From Bradyrhizobium prioriisuperbiae (GTDB taxonomy: Bacteria > Pseudomonadota > Alphaproteobacteria > Rhizobiales > Xanthobacteraceae): a stretch of DNA of 64,000 bases. The notes under the pieces are model-generated. The model did not search any database. It was not told where the DNA came from and saw only the letters and a list, made by a program, of their open reading frames with translations. Positions 1 to 9,356 of the stretch are shown piece by piece; positions within the stretch are counted from its first letter, which is position 1, and the number at the start of each line of letters is the position of its first letter. Made by a program: the position numbers and the translations under genes. Location of the stretch: NCBI RefSeq assembly GCF_032397745.1, contig NZ_CP135921.1:1488001-1552000 (forward strand), in the 5' to 3' direction.

Positions 1-1
1 C

Positions 2-388
2 CGCGCCGTCACCCGCCAGATCGTCGTCACCGTGCAGCCGAATTTCATGCCGGAGCGATCGTCCGCGGAGAAGGGCCAGTACTTCTGGTCGTACACCATC
101 GTCATCGTCAATGCCGGTCCCGAGACGGTGCAGTTGAAGACCCGGCATTGGATCATCACTGACGGATCGGGTCGCCAGCAGGAGGTTCGCGGCGAAGGCG
201 TGGTCGGCGAGCAGCCCGTGCTCGGACCGGGTGAACGTTTTGAATACACCAGCGGCGTCCCGCTGCCGACGCCGTCCGGATTCATGACCGGCCGCTACCA
301 GATGGTGAGCGAAGCCGGCGACCGGTTCGAGATCGATATTCCGCTGTTCTCGCTGGACCACCCGGATACCAACCGAACGATCAATTGA
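2..388 (+). CDS. apaG: ApaG protein, 5' end cut by window edge
   Basis: The reading frame is open from base 2, so the start codon and probably only two or so residues lie outside the window; about 128 residues are visible against a usual length near 130. The small beta-sandwich (DUF525) family is recognised from the N-terminal part running into QPNFMPERS, the YTIVIVNAG strand, RHWIITDGSG, GEQPVLGPGERFEYTSG and the GRYQMV segment near the C-terminus. ApaG is historically linked to cobalt/magnesium tolerance in enterobacteria, but its biochemical role is not settled. The GTG at 32 is an internal valine and not the start, because the family-conserved sequence continues upstream in frame. It converges on hslO, with a palindromic repeat between them. 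Confidence 0.93.
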   Translation, partial: RAVTRQIVVTVQPNFMPERSSAEKGQYFWSYTIVIVNAGPETVQLKTRHWIITDGSGRQQEVRGEGVVGEQPVLGPGERFEYTSGVPLPTPSGFMTGRYQMVSEAGDRFEIDIPLFSLDHPDTNRTIN

Positions 389-409
389 TACAGACGGCTT
401 GCCGCTATT

Positions 410-489
410 TGTAGCCAGGATGAGCGAAGCGATATCCGGGTAGGACGATGCACGCAGTCCCGGGTGTCGCTTCGCTCACCCGGGCTACA
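410..489. repeat. Palindromic intergenic repeat, copy 1
   Basis: An imperfect inverted repeat whose outer arms read TGTAGCC at 410 and GGGCTACA at the right end, with inner arms carrying GAGCGAAGCGATATCCGGG and its near-complement. A second copy with the same arms lies at 23262-23343. It sits between the convergent apaG and hslO genes, where it could act as a transcript-end hairpin. It contains no gene and looks like a dispersed REP-type element. Confidence 0.85.
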
Positions 490-492
490 AAA

Positions 493-1503
493 TTAGGGCT
501 GCGACGTCTGCGCATCCTCGGATTCGTCGGCACCGACTCCGGCTTCCTCCGGTGAAAAATCGTACACCGAACTGCAGAACTCGCAGGTCACCACGACCTT
601 GCCGTTCTCCACCATGCCGGCGCGATCCTCGGACGAGAAACTCTTGAGCATCCCCGCCACCGCATCGCGCGAACACGAACATTGCGCATGGACCGGCAGC
701 AGCGGAAAAACCCGCACGCCGCGCTCGTGAAACAGCCGGTAGGCCAGCCGCTCACCCGACAGATCCGGGTCGATCAGTTCAACATCCTCGATGGTGCTGA
801 TCAGCGACTGCCCTTCAACCCAGGCATCATCTTCGGGAAGCTCGTGGGCTTCGCTGCCTTCCGGCGCGTCGCCGGGATCGAGATCGGCCTGCCGCATCCG
901 CTCCGGCGCCTGGGGCAGGAACTGCAGCAGCATGCCGCCGCCGCGCCAGCGATGCCGCGGCCCGTCGCCGGTGCGGAATTCCTCGCCGACCGCGATCTTG
1001 ACCCGGGTTGGAATCTGCTCCGAGCGCAGGAAATATTCGTGGGCGGCGTCTTCGAACGTACCGCCCTCGAGCGCGACCAGGCCCTGGTAACGCTTCATGT
1101 CGGAGCCCTGATCGATGGTCATCGCCAGATGGCCGCGGCCGAGCAGCGCACCGCTGTCGAGCCCCGCCGTGAGGCGATCCTTGTCGAAGCGAGCATAGGC
1201 GCGCAGCCGGTCCGGCAGCACGAAATCCACGATGATCATCGAGACCGGGCCGTCGGTCTGGGTCTGTAGCAGGAACCGGCCGTCGAACTTCAGCGACGAC
1301 CCCAGCAGCGTGGCCAGCACGATCGCCTCACCGAGCAGCTTGCCGACCGGCGCCGGATAGTCATGCTTGGTGATGATGTCGTCGAGCGCCGGACCAAGCC
1401 TGGTCAACCGCCCCCGCAGGTCGAGGGACGCCACTTCAAAGGGAAGCACCGCATCGTCGACAGGTGTCGCCGACGGGGCACGAACGTTGCCTTGATCTGT
1501 CAT
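493..1503 (-). CDS. hslO: Redox-regulated molecular chaperone Hsp33
   Basis: Hsp33 is a cytosolic holdase that is switched on by oxidation. In the reduced state four cysteines bind zinc; oxidative and heat stress form disulfides and expose the client-binding surface. The four zinc cysteines are visible as CSC (about residues 275-277) and CEFC (about 307-310). The body shows Hsp33 features such as GKLLGEAIVLATLLGSSLKF and the IISTIEDVELIDP-type linker. The protein has 336 residues, somewhat longer than the E. coli form (about 290), with an acidic 25-residue tail after the last cysteine. The start at 1503 is the first ATG matching the family; no strong ribosome site is seen. It lies downstream of argF on the same strand after a 200-base gap. 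Confidence 0.95.
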   Translation of the reverse strand: MTDQGNVRAPSATPVDDAVLPFEVASLDLRGRLTRLGPALDDIITKHDYPAPVGKLLGEAIVLATLLGSSLKFDGRFLLQTQTDGPVSMIIVDFVLPDRLRAYARFDKDRLTAGLDSGALLGRGHLAMTIDQGSDMKRYQGLVALEGGTFEDAAHEYFLRSEQIPTRVKIAVGEEFRTGDGPRHRWRGGGMLLQFLPQAPERMRQADLDPGDAPEGSEAHELPEDDAWVEGQSLISTIEDVELIDPDLSGERLAYRLFHERGVRVFPLLPVHAQCSCSRDAVAGMLKSFSSEDRAGMVENGKVVVTCEFCSSVYDFSPEEAGVGADESEDAQTSQP

Positions 1504-1704
1504 AGTCCGATTTGCCGTGTTGATCGGCCGACGACATGTCGGCGTTGAAGTGGGGTTGGAGCCATCTCAACCGGAACAATCTCAGCCAACGTCGTTTCGA
1601 CGGGCCCCCGGTTCGAGCCTATATAAGGCCGCATCGGCCCCACGCCAACCTTATCACATCAGCCGAAAACGCTCCGTTCCCGGTCGACCGGCATCGGGAG
1701 GGCG

Positions 1705-2646
1705 TCAGGAGACGGCGTCAAAGCACCAGGCCAGAATGCCCTTTTGCGCGTGCAGACGGTTCTCCGCCTCGTCGAACACCACGGACTGCGGACCATCGAT
1801 CACCTCGTCGGTGACCTCGTCGCCGCGGTGGGCCGGAAGGCAATGCATGAACAGCGCGTCCGGCTTTGCCAACGACATCAGCTTGGCGTTGACCTGATAG
1901 GGCTTCAGCAGATTGTGGCGGTGCTCGCCGTCCTTGTCGCCCATCGACACCCAGGTGTCGGTCACGACGCAATCCGCGCCGCGCACCATGTCCTCGGCGC
2001 TGGTGTCGAGCACGATCGGCGCGTTAGTCGCCTTGATCCAGTCCTTGAAGGCCTTCTTCGGCGACAGCTCCGGCGGCGTCGCAATGTGCAGGTTGAACTT
2101 GAAGCGTTCCGCCGCGTGCGCCCAGGAGGCCAGCACGTTGTTGTCGTCGCCGGTCCAGGCCACGGTGCGGCCCGTGATCGGCCCGCGATGCTCCTCGAAA
2201 GTCATCAGATCGGCCATCACCTGGCACGGGTGCGAGCGCCGGGTCAGCCCGTTGATCACCGGCACGGTGGCATGTTCAGCGAGTTCCAACAGCGCATCAT
2301 GATTGAGAATCCGGATCATGATGGCATCGACAAAGCGGGACAGCACCCGCGCGGTATCGGCGATGGTTTCGCCGCGCCCAAGCTGCATCTCCGCGCCGGT
2401 CAGCATGATCGGCTCGCCGCCGAGCTGGCGCATGGCGACATCGAAGGACACGCGGGTGCGCGTCGACGGCTTCTCGAAGATCATTGCCAGGGTCTTGCCC
2501 TTGAGCGGCTGATCCCACAGTTCGTTCTTGGCCTTGGCGCTCTTCAGCTGTGCCTTCAACGCGGCACCGGCGTCGAGCATGGTGCGCAACTCCGTGGTGG
2601 GCACGTCGTTCAGATCGAGAAAATGGCGGGGCGTGGCCTTGCTCAT
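1705..2646 (-). CDS. argF: Ornithine carbamoyltransferase
   Basis: Catalyses ornithine plus carbamoyl phosphate to citrulline, in cytosolic arginine biosynthesis. The carbamoyl-phosphate loop STRTR is at residues 61-65, the HPCQ motif follows GLTRRS in mid-protein, and the ornithine-side HCLP loop is at 268-271 followed by AHRGDEV. The length of 313 residues is normal for anabolic OTCases. The start codon overlaps the argD stop (ATGA), indicating translational coupling in an argD-argF operon. The 200 bases between argF and hslO contain a short hairpin (1527-1543) but no gene. Confidence 0.97.
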   Translation of the reverse strand: MSKATPRHFLDLNDVPTTELRTMLDAGAALKAQLKSAKAKNELWDQPLKGKTLAMIFEKPSTRTRVSFDVAMRQLGGEPIMLTGAEMQLGRGETIADTARVLSRFVDAIMIRILNHDALLELAEHATVPVINGLTRRSHPCQVMADLMTFEEHRGPITGRTVAWTGDDNNVLASWAHAAERFKFNLHIATPPELSPKKAFKDWIKATNAPIVLDTSAEDMVRGADCVVTDTWVSMGDKDGEHRHNLLKPYQVNAKLMSLAKPDALFMHCLPAHRGDEVTDEVIDGPQSVVFDEAENRLHAQKGILAWCFDAVS

Positions 2647-3842
2647 GAAACGGCTTTCCGCTCCGACAGCGCGGCGCAGGCGCGCTCCAGCCGGGTCACG
2701 CCTTCGGCGATCTCGGCCTCGGTCGCGATCAGCGGCGGCAGGAAGCGCACGACATTGTCGCCTGCGCCCACAGTCAGAAGCTTTTCACCACGCAAGGCGG
2801 CCACCAGATCGCCGCTCGGGATCACGGCCTTGACGCCGATCAGCAGTCCTTCGCCGCGAACTTCACTCAGAACGCTCGGATAGCGGTCCACCACCGAGGC
2901 GAGCTTTTGCTTCAACAGCAGCGACATGCGCTTGACGTGGTCGAAGAAGCCCGGCGCCTGCATCACGTCGAGCACCGCGCCCGCCGCGGCAATCGCCAGC
3001 GGATTGCCGCCGAAGGTCGAGCCGTGGGTGCCCGCGGTCATGCCGGCGGCAGCCTTGGCAGTCGCGAGACAGGCACCGATCGGAAAGCCACCGCCCAGCG
3101 CCTTGGCCAGCCCCATCACGTCCGGTGTCACGCCGGTCCATTGATAGGCAAACAGTTCGCCGGTGCGACCCATGCCGGTCTGCACCTCGTCGAACGCGAG
3201 CAGCAGATCGTGCTCGTCACAAAGCTGCCGCAGGGCCTTGAAGAACGATTGCGGCGCCGAGCGCACGCCGCCCTCGCCCTGCACGGCCTCGATCAGGATG
3301 CCGGCGGTGTTCGGGCCGATCGCCTTCTTCGCCGCCTCGATGTCGCCATGGGGAACCTGGTCGAACCCTTCGACGCGGGGACCGAACCCTTCGAGATATT
3401 TTTCCTGGCCGCCGGCGGCCAGTGTCGCCAGCGTCCGGCCATGGAACGCGCCTTCGAACGTGATGATCCGGTAACGCTCCGGCTTGCCCTTCGCCGCCTG
3501 ATATTTGCGGGTGACCTTGATGACCGCTTCCATCGCCTCCGCGCCGGAATTGGCGAAGAAGACGACGTCGGCAAAACTCGCCTCGCAGAGGCGCGCGGCA
3601 ACCTTCTCGCCGTCCGGGCTCTTGAACAGGTTCGACATGTGCCACAGCTTTGTCGCCTGCTCCTGCAGGGCGGCGACAAGATGCGGGTGCGCATGTCCCA
3701 GCGCGTTGACCGCAACGCCACTGGTGAAGTCGAGGTAGCGCTCGCCGTCGGTGCCGTGGAGCCAGACGCCCTCACCGCGCTCGAACGCGAGATCCGCCCG
3801 TGCGAACACCGGCATGAGATGGGACGACGTGTTGGTGCTCAT
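2643..3842 (-). CDS. argD: Acetylornithine aminotransferase
   Basis: PLP-dependent class III aminotransferase that makes N-acetylornithine from the semialdehyde and glutamate, and may also act on the succinyl-diaminopimelate analogue. Family signatures are [12 protein letters not shown] near the N-terminus, [15 protein letters not shown], the cofactor-binding aspartate in [14 protein letters not shown], and the Schiff-base lysine in [13 protein letters not shown]. The start at 3842 is chosen because [20 protein letters not shown] aligns with the family start; the open frame extends 19 codons further but into unrelated sequence. That gives 399 residues, normal for ArgD. It is the first gene of the argD-argF pair and is divergent from gcrA. 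Confidence 0.96.
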   Translation of the reverse strand: MSTNTSSHLMPVFARADLAFERGEGVWLHGTDGERYLDFTSGVAVNALGHAHPHLVAALQEQATKLWHMSNLFKSPDGEKVAARLCEASFADVVFFANSGAEAMEAVIKVTRKYQAAKGKPERYRIITFEGAFHGRTLATLAAGGQEKYLEGFGPRVEGFDQVPHGDIEAAKKAIGPNTAGILIEAVQGEGGVRSAPQSFFKALRQLCDEHDLLLAFDEVQTGMGRTGELFAYQWTGVTPDVMGLAKALGGGFPIGACLATAKAAAGMTAGTHGSTFGGNPLAIAAAGAVLDVMQAPGFFDHVKRMSLLLKQKLASVVDRYPSVLSEVRGEGLLIGVKAVIPSGDLVAALRGEKLLTVGAGDNVVRFLPPLIATEAEIAEGVTRLERACAALSERKAVS

Positions 3843-4351
3843 GGCAACTCTGCTTGCAAACCTGATTGAACTTTCGGGCGGGCCCTGTCGACAGACCACG
3901 ATGTGACTCCAAACACTCAGGATTTGGATCGGACACCGCGAGATCGGACGATCGATGGACCTACCCCGGAAACAAAACGTGCCGCCTCGTCGGGCAGCAC
4001 GCGGCAGTTATTCTATTGGCGCGTCCAATACTGTCAACCTGGCTGTCAACACGGCAATGGTACTGAAAAGCCGCAGAAAAAGCCGTTTATCAAATTTCTA
4101 TTGCAGAACATGTGGACTTGTGATGCCCGACTCTTGCGCGTGAGTCACGGCATATTGTAGCTTCGGGATGGTCGGATACGACATCTCGTGCGGCAGATCT
4201 GATCCTTAACGGTCTCGGTAACAGCGTAGACGCCCGGTTGCGACAGGCGCATCCGGCGAGGGCTAAGGGATTCTGCCGGCAGGGATTTTTGAGACACAGA
4301 CGTCGCCGACGGCCTCGCGGTCGAAAGGCGCGACACGAAGGGAATGGTGCG
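3843..4351. promoter_or_regulatory. argD-gcrA divergent intergenic region with four GANTC sites
   Basis: About 510 bases without a convincing gene, separating divergent argD and gcrA. GANTC, the target of the CcrM methyltransferase, occurs at 3905-3909 (GACTC), 4129-4133 (GACTC), 4142-4146 (GAGTC) and 4269-4273 (GATTC). In Caulobacter, GcrA acts with methylated GANTC promoters, so these sites could report cell-cycle control of gcrA itself; that is inference. The middle (roughly 4000-4110) is less GC-rich than the flanks, as expected for promoters. No CtrA box (TTAA-N7-TTAA) was found by eye. Confidence 0.5.
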
Positions 4352-4861
4352 ATGACGGTAATGGGTTGGACCGACGATCGCGTAGAACAGTTGAAAAAAC
4401 TCTGGGAGGCGGGTCTTTCGGCCAGCCAGATCGCCGCGGAACTCGGCAATATCACCCGGAATGCGGTGATCGGAAAGGTCCACAGGCTCGGCCTGTCGGG
4501 CCGCGCCAAGAGTCCGTCCTCGGCTGCCCCGCGTCAGCGCAAGGCGCGGCCGGCCCAGCATATGATGCGGATCGCGCGGCCGATGTCGCGCGGCAATACC
4601 GCGCTTGCGCATGCGTTCGAGGTGGAGGCCGAGCCGGATCCGGTGGCCTACGACAACGTGGTTCCGATGAGCCAGCGGCTGTCGCTGCTGGAACTGACGG
4701 AAGCGACCTGCCACTGGCCGGTGGGCGATCCCGGCAGCAGTGATTTCTTTTTCTGCGGCGGCAAGGCGCTGGGCGGCCTGCCCTATTGCGCGCATCACTC
4801 GCGTGTCGCGTATCAGCCGGCGAGCGATCGCCGCCGTGACCGCCGTCCGTCGGGCAAGTAG
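4352..4861 (+). CDS. gcrA: Cell-cycle regulator GcrA
   Basis: GcrA is an alphaproteobacterial sigma70-associated transcription factor that activates cell-cycle genes whose promoters carry methylated GANTC. The diagnostic N-terminal helix-turn-helix is complete: WTDDRVEQLKKLWEAGLSAS, then QIAAELGNITRNAVIGKVHR and LGLSGR. A basic, proline/alanine-rich linker follows, and the C-terminal region contains CHWPVGDPGS and FFCGGKALGGLPYCAHHSR, which is conserved in the family. Length is 169 residues. The start at 4352 has GAAGGGAATG upstream; a second in-frame ATG at 4361 would give the shorter MGWTDD start typical of many homologues. A strong terminator follows. Confidence 0.95.
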   Translation: MTVMGWTDDRVEQLKKLWEAGLSASQIAAELGNITRNAVIGKVHRLGLSGRAKSPSSAAPRQRKARPAQHMMRIARPMSRGNTALAHAFEVEAEPDPVAYDNVVPMSQRLSLLELTEATCHWPVGDPGSSDFFFCGGKALGGLPYCAHHSRVAYQPASDRRRDRRPSGK

Positions 4862-4903
4862 TTCGGCAAGTCGCCGCACGCAGCGGCGGATACCTGGAGA
4901 AAC

Positions 4904-4941
4904 AAAAAAAACGCCTCATCATCGATGAGGCGTTTTTTGTT
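4904..4941. terminator. Bidirectional rho-independent terminator
   Basis: A ten-base-pair stem (ACGCCTCATC at 4911-4920 pairing with GATGAGGCGT at 4924-4933, tight ATC loop) is flanked by an A-run at 4904-4910 and a T-run at 4933-4938. It is placed exactly between the convergent gcrA (plus) and phoB (minus) ends, so it can terminate both. Confidence 0.93.
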
Positions 4942-4961
4942 TGAGCTGGCGAAGACCTGCG

Positions 4962-5663
4962 TCAGTCGACTTTGGCGAAGCGGTCGTCGAGTGCATAACC
5001 CGCGCCGCGTACGGTGCGGATCGGATCCTGGTCGCGGCCGAAGTTCAAGAGCTTGCGCAGCCGACCGATGTGCACGTCGACGGTTCGCTCGTCGATATAG
5101 ATATCGCGGCCCCAGACGCCGTCGAGCAACTGCTCGCGGCTGAAGACACGTCCCGGATGCTCCAGGAAAAACTCGAGCAGGCGATACTCGGTCGGACCGA
5201 GATCGATCGGCTGGCCGGAGCGGGCGACACGACGCTTGTCGCGATCGAGTTCGATATCGCCGTAGGTCAGCACCGTGGCCAGACGCTCGGGACTCGCGCG
5301 GCGCAGCAGGCCCTTCACCCGTGCCAGAAGCTCCGGAACCGAGAACGGCTTGACAATGTAGTCGTCGGCGCCGGTCGCAAGCCCCCTCACCCGTTCGCTT
5401 TCCTCGCCGCGCGCGGTCAGCATGATGATCGGCAGTTGCTTGGTCTCGGGACGGGTGCGCAGCCGGCGGCAGAGCTCGATGCCGGACAGACCCGGCAGCA
5501 TCCAATCCAGCACGATCAGATCGGGAATTCGCTCCTTCAGCCGGGTATCGGCTTCGTCGCCGCGGGCGACTGTCTCAACGTCGTAACCTTCGGCATCGAG
5601 ATTGTAACGCAGCAGCGTGGTCAACGCTTCTTCGTCTTCGACAACCAGAATGCGGGCGCCCAT
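4962..5663 (-). CDS. phoB: Phosphate regulon response regulator PhoB
   Basis: OmpR-type response regulator that binds Pho boxes when phosphorylated under phosphate limitation. The receiver domain (residues 1-120) has the acidic pair VVEDEE, the phospho-acceptor Asp53 in IVLDWMLPG and the lysine in IVKPFS. The winged-helix DNA-binding domain (about 130-230) contains LLEFFLEHPGRVFSREQLLD and the recognition region RTVDVHIGRLRKLL. Length 233 residues is canonical. The start at 5663 is preceded by AAGGA. It is the last gene of the pst-pho operon, 14 bases after phoU. Confidence 0.96.
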   Translation of the reverse strand: MGARILVVEDEEALTTLLRYNLDAEGYDVETVARGDEADTRLKERIPDLIVLDWMLPGLSGIELCRRLRTRPETKQLPIIMLTARGEESERVRGLATGADDYIVKPFSVPELLARVKGLLRRASPERLATVLTYGDIELDRDKRRVARSGQPIDLGPTEYRLLEFFLEHPGRVFSREQLLDGVWGRDIYIDERTVDVHIGRLRKLLNFGRDQDPIRTVRGAGYALDDRFAKVD

Positions 5664-5677
5664 GTCTTTTCCTTAGT

Positions 5678-6394
5678 TCAGTTGCCGGAGGCGGTGGCGA
5701 ATGCAGTCATATCGCCCTTCGGGCGCTGATCCTGCATCTGCTGGCCTTCGACCATATAAAACACCGTTTCGGCGATGTTGGTGGCGTGATCGCCCATCCG
5801 CTCGATGTTCTTCGCGCAGAACATCAAATGGATGCAGAAGCTGATGTTGCGGGGATCTTCCATCATGTAGGTGAGCAGTTCGCGAAACAGCGACGTGCAG
5901 ATCGCGTCGACCTCTTCGTCGCCCTTCCAGACCGCCATCGCAGCCGGCAGATCGTGGGCGGCGTAGGCGTCCAGCACCGACTTGATCTGCGACTGCACCA
6001 GGTTGGCCATGTGCTCGAGGCCGCGGATCAGCTTCAGCGGATGGAAATCATTGTCCAGCGCGCTGACACGCTTGCCGATGTTCTTGGCGAGGTCGCCGAT
6101 CCGCTCGAGATCGGTGGTCACGCGCATCGCGCCGACGATCTCGCGCAAGTCCACGGCCATCGGCTGACGCCGGGCGATGGTGAGAACGGCACGCTCCTCG
6201 ATGCCGCGCTGCAGCTTGTCGAGCTCGGCATCGGCCGCGACGACCCGCTGGCCCAGCGCAATATCGCGGCGGATCAACGCATCGACCGACTCGACGATCT
6301 GCCGCTCGGCGAGGCCGCCCATTTCGGCGACCAGCCGGGTCAGTTCCTGCAAGTCCTGGTCGAAGGCTTTGGCTGTATGTTCGAAGGCCATCAT
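5678..6394 (-). CDS. phoU: Phosphate signalling protein PhoU
   Basis: Cytosolic all-helical protein with two PhoU repeats that couples the Pst importer to PhoR and keeps the regulon off when phosphate is plentiful. The N-terminal half shows LTRLVAEMGGLAERQIVESV, and the metal-binding E/DxxxD-type helices recur in DLRE and the MRVTTDLERIGDLAKNIGKR segment; the second repeat has HLMFCAKNIERMGDHATNIAE. Length is 238 residues, as expected. It starts 22 bases after pstB; the protein begins Met-Met, so either codon may initiate. Confidence 0.96.
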   Translation of the reverse strand: MMAFEHTAKAFDQDLQELTRLVAEMGGLAERQIVESVDALIRRDIALGQRVVAADAELDKLQRGIEERAVLTIARRQPMAVDLREIVGAMRVTTDLERIGDLAKNIGKRVSALDNDFHPLKLIRGLEHMANLVQSQIKSVLDAYAAHDLPAAMAVWKGDEEVDAICTSLFRELLTYMMEDPRNISFCIHLMFCAKNIERMGDHATNIAETVFYMVEGQQMQDQRPKGDMTAFATASGN

Positions 6395-6416
6395 GTTCTC
6401 CCGCGCCTATCGCGCC

Positions 6417-7232
6417 TCAGCCGAACCGGCCGGTGATGTAGTCCTGTGTCCGGCGGTCCGACGGGGTGGTGAAAATCTTGGTCGTCGGACCGAATTCGAT
6501 CAACTCGCCCAGATACATGAAGGCCGTGAAATCGGAGACACGCGCCGCCTGCTGCATGTTGTGGGTCACGATCACGATCGTATAATCGTCCTTCAGTTCG
6601 TCGATCAGTTCCTCGATCTTGGCGGTCGAGATCGGGTCAAGCGCCGAGCATGGCTCGTCGAACAGGATCACCTCCGGCCGCACCGCGACGGTGCGCGCGA
6701 TGCAGAGCCGCTGCTGCTGGCCGCCCGAGAGGCTGAGGCCGTTATCGTTCAGCTTGTTCTTGACCTCGTCCCACAGCGCCGCCCGGCGCAGGGACTGCTC
6801 GACCCGGTTGTCGAGTTCGCTCTTCGACAGCTTTTCGTACAGCCGGATCCCGAAAGCGACATTCTCGTAGATAGACATGGGGAACGGGGTCGGCTTCTGG
6901 AAGACCATGCCGATCCGCGCCCGCAGCAAATTGAGGTCCAGCCCCGGCTCCAGGATGTTGGATCCGTCGAACGTGACCTGGCCGCCGGCGCGCTGGTTCG
7001 GATAAAGGTCATACATCCGATTGAGGACGCGCAGCAGGGTGGACTTGCCGCAGCCCGACGGTCCGATGAACGCGGTCACCTTGTTCGCATAAAGCGACAT
7101 GGTGACGCTCTTCAACGCCTTGGCCTCGCCATAGAAGAAGTCGAGATCGCGGATCGCGATCTTGTCCTTGAGAGAAGCGGTGTCGAGCGACGGAGGACTC
7201 GCCGACGAGGGGGTCGCTGTGGCCAAATTCAT
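6417..7232 (-). CDS. pstB: Phosphate ABC transporter ATP-binding protein PstB
   Basis: ATPase of the high-affinity PstSCAB phosphate importer on the inner face of the cytoplasmic membrane. Visible motifs are Walker [10 protein letters not shown], the Q-loop region [13 protein letters not shown] (the PFPMS run is typical of PstB), the signature LSGGQQQRL, Walker [14 protein letters not shown] and the switch histidine in [11 protein letters not shown]. Length 271 residues. The start overlaps the pstA stop (ATGA), indicating translational coupling. Confidence 0.97.
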   Translation of the reverse strand: MNLATATPSSASPPSLDTASLKDKIAIRDLDFFYGEAKALKSVTMSLYANKVTAFIGPSGCGKSTLLRVLNRMYDLYPNQRAGGQVTFDGSNILEPGLDLNLLRARIGMVFQKPTPFPMSIYENVAFGIRLYEKLSKSELDNRVEQSLRRAALWDEVKNKLNDNGLSLSGGQQQRLCIARTVAVRPEVILFDEPCSALDPISTAKIEELIDELKDDYTIVIVTHNMQQAARVSDFTAFMYLGELIEFGPTTKIFTTPSDRRTQDYITGRFG

Positions 7233-8113
7233 GTCGATTTCCTTGTCCCGGCAAGCGCGCGCGCCGAAATACTGAGTACAAGCACAGAAAGCGTGATGAT
7301 GAGCGCGCCGGTCCAGGCCAGCTTCTGCCAGTCCGCGTAGGGGCTGAGCGCGAACTGGAAGATAACGACCGGAAGACTCGGCGTCGGTGCATTGAGGTTG
7401 ATGACGGAGAAGTCGTGACCGAGCAGGCTGAACGGCACGGTGCTGAGGAACTGGTGGTTGAGCGCGGTGAACAGCAGCGGCGCCGTCTCGCCGCTAACGC
7501 GGGCGACTGCGAGCAGGATACCTGTGATGATCCCCGATCGCGCGGCGCGGTAGGCGATCTTCTGGATCATCAGTGACCGCGGCAGTCCGATCGACGCCGC
7601 GGCTTCGCGCAACGTGTTCGGCACCAGCACCAGCATGTCCTCCGTGGTGCGCACCACCACCGGGATCACGATCACCGCCAGCGCAATAGCGCCGGCGATG
7701 CCCGAAAAGTGCCCCATCGGGCGGACCATGACTTCGTAGATGAACAGGCCGATCACGATCGACGGCGCGCTCAGCAGAATGTCGTTGATGAAGCGCACGA
7801 CACTGGTGAGTTTGTCGTGGCGACCGTACTCAGCCATGTAGGTGCCGGCCAGGATGCCAATCGGTGTTCCGATCGCGACCGCCAGCACGGTCACAATCAG
7901 ACTGCCGATGATGGCGTTGAGCAGACCACCGTCGGAGCCGGGGGGCGGCGTCATTTCGGTAAAGACGTTCAGCGACAACCCGCTGAAGCCCTTCCAGAAC
8001 AACACGCCGAGAATAAGCGCCAGCCACGCGAGACCGATGCCGGTGGCGCCGATCGAGGCCACGACCGCGATCGTGTTGCGGCGGCGGCGGGAGTTGTAAA
8101 GCGAGGTATTCAT
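7229..8113 (-). CDS. pstA: Phosphate ABC transporter permease PstA
   Basis: Inner-membrane permease subunit that pairs with PstC. About six hydrophobic segments are visible, beginning with [15 protein letters not shown] near residue 27. The inner-membrane coupling loop contains the family [17 protein letters not shown] (EAA motif). [19 protein letters not shown] and [14 protein letters not shown] are PstA-typical. Length 294 residues. The start codon shares one base with the pstC stop (TGATG), and the stop overlaps pstB, so the three membrane-complex genes are coupled. Confidence 0.96.
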   Translation of the reverse strand: MNTSLYNSRRRRNTIAVVASIGATGIGLAWLALILGVLFWKGFSGLSLNVFTEMTPPPGSDGGLLNAIIGSLIVTVLAVAIGTPIGILAGTYMAEYGRHDKLTSVVRFINDILLSAPSIVIGLFIYEVMVRPMGHFSGIAGAIALAVIVIPVVVRTTEDMLVLVPNTLREAAASIGLPRSLMIQKIAYRAARSGIITGILLAVARVSGETAPLLFTALNHQFLSTVPFSLLGHDFSVINLNAPTPSLPVVIFQFALSPYADWQKLAWTGALIITLSVLVLSISARALAGTRKST

Positions 8114-9108
8114 CAGCCGATCCTCCGCTCGATCCGCAGCAGCAGATAGCGCGCGATGGCGAGCACGATGAAGGTGATCACGAACAGGATGAGGCCGAGC
8201 GCGACCAGGGACGAGGTGTAGAGGTCGCCCACCGCTTCGGTAAATTCGTTGGCGATGGTCGCCGAGATCGTGGTGCCGGGGGCGATCAGCGAGGCGGCGA
8301 TCTTGTGGGCGTTGCCGATCACGAAGGTCACGGCCATGGTTTCGCCGAGCGCACGTCCCAGCCCCAGCATGCAGCCGCCGATGACGCCGACCCGGGTATA
8401 GGGCAGCACCACGTAACGCATCACTTCCCAGGTGCTGCAGCCGAGACCGTAGGCGGCCTCCTTCAGCACCGGCGGCACCGCATCAAACACGTCGCGCGAG
8501 ATCGAGGTGATGAACGGCAGCACCATGATCGCCAGGATCAAGCTCGCGGTCAGGACGCCGATGCCATAGGGCGGCCCCGCGAACAGCGACGACAGGCCCG
8601 GCACGTTTTCGAAGGTGGAAATCAGGCCGGGCTGGACATACTGCTGCAGGAAGGGCGCCAGCACGAACAGGCCCCAGATGCCGTAGATGATGCTGGGAAT
8701 GCCAGCGAGCAGCTCGATTGCGATTCCGATCGGGCGACGAAGCCACATCGGGCACAGTTCGGTCAGGAACATGGCGATCAGCAGCCCGAACGGAACCGCG
8801 ATCAGCATGGCCACGAACGAGGTCACCAGCGTGCCGTAGATCGGCGCCAGCGCACCGAACTTCTCGGTCACCGGATTCCAGCTCTGCGACACGATGAAGT
8901 CGAGGCCAAATTCCTTGAGGGCGGGCAGCGAGCCGGAGATCAGTGCGACGATGACGCCGCTCAGGATCAGCAGCACAAAGAGCGCCGCAGTGCGCGTCAG
9001 CACTCTGAAGACGTTATCGCTCGTCCTGAGTTTGTCGAGGGCGCGCGCGCGCTCTTTTACATCCTGCCGGGCACTCACGCTCTGGCCATCCCACGCCATA
9101 TCAACCAC
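8113..9108 (-). CDS. pstC: Phosphate ABC transporter permease PstC
   Basis: Inner-membrane permease partner of PstA. Six hydrophobic segments are apparent, the first in [20 protein letters not shown]. The EAA loop is [20 protein letters not shown], and the family run [19 protein letters not shown] is present. The start is ambiguous. GTG at 9108 has a perfect AGGAGG six bases upstream and gives 331 residues; ATG at 9132 (eight codons earlier) has GAGAG upstream. I prefer 9108. A 248-base gap with a hairpin and a repeat separates it from pstS, which fits higher expression of the binding protein than of the membrane subunits. Confidence 0.94.
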   Translation of the reverse strand: MVDMAWDGQSVSARQDVKERARALDKLRTSDNVFRVLTRTAALFVLLILSGVIVALISGSLPALKEFGLDFIVSQSWNPVTEKFGALAPIYGTLVTSFVAMLIAVPFGLLIAMFLTELCPMWLRRPIGIAIELLAGIPSIIYGIWGLFVLAPFLQQYVQPGLISTFENVPGLSSLFAGPPYGIGVLTASLILAIMVLPFITSISRDVFDAVPPVLKEAAYGLGCSTWEVMRYVVLPYTRVGVIGGCMLGLGRALGETMAVTFVIGNAHKIAASLIAPGTTISATIANEFTEAVGDLYTSSLVALGLILFVITFIVLAIARYLLLRIERRIG

Positions 9109-9260
9109 GGCCTGCCTCCTGGCGACTGTCATCGCAATTCTCTCAGCATACAACTCGAGAGACGTGAATTCGAAAGGCCTGCCCGGATTTGCCACCGATC
9201 CCGGCAGCGAATGACGCACGTTCGACGCACATCAACGAGCAACACTTAGAACTTTTAGAC

Positions 9261-9304
9261 GCGTTTTCTTCACGCGAACCGGTATCCACTTCGCTGGAAA
9301 ACGC
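9261..9304. repeat. Short inverted repeat in pstS-pstC gap
   Basis: Arms GCGTTTTC (9261-9268) and GAAAACGC (9297-9304) enclose a segment reading TTCACGCGAACCGGTATCCA and onward. The layout resembles small dispersed elements seen in the Bradyrhizobium group (recollection, not a search). It is non-coding and upstream of pstC. Confidence 0.55.
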
Positions 9305-9320
9305 TTCGAGGGGAGAGGAG

Positions 9321-9348
9321 CGGTGGGAAAGCCCGTGCTTTCCCACCG
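9321..9348 (-). other. Strong stem-loop 3' of pstS
   Basis: A perfect 12-base-pair stem, CGGTGGGAAAGC (9321-9332) with GCTTTCCCACCG (9337-9348) and a CCGT loop, ends nine bases from the pstS stop codon. There is no T-run on the minus-strand side, so it is more likely a partial terminator or an mRNA-end stabiliser that raises pstS over pstCAB than a full terminator. Confidence 0.7.
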
Positions 9349-9356
9349 CACGGCAC

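Noticed and set aside
1527..1543. GCCGAC-GACAT-GTCGGC hairpin between argF and hslO as terminator
   Set aside because: Short stem without T-run; not enough to call.
1744..2883. 379-residue open frame on the plus strand opposite argF/argD
   Set aside because: Antisense shadow of two well-conserved genes in GC-rich DNA; no family resemblance or ribosome site.
4201..4260. Possible CtrA box (TTAA-N7-TTAA) upstream of gcrA
   Set aside because: Only one TTAA at 4206-4209; the second half-site is absent.
4145..4879. 244-residue minus-strand frame over gcrA
   Set aside because: Opposite to a clear gcrA; Arg-rich with no motif.
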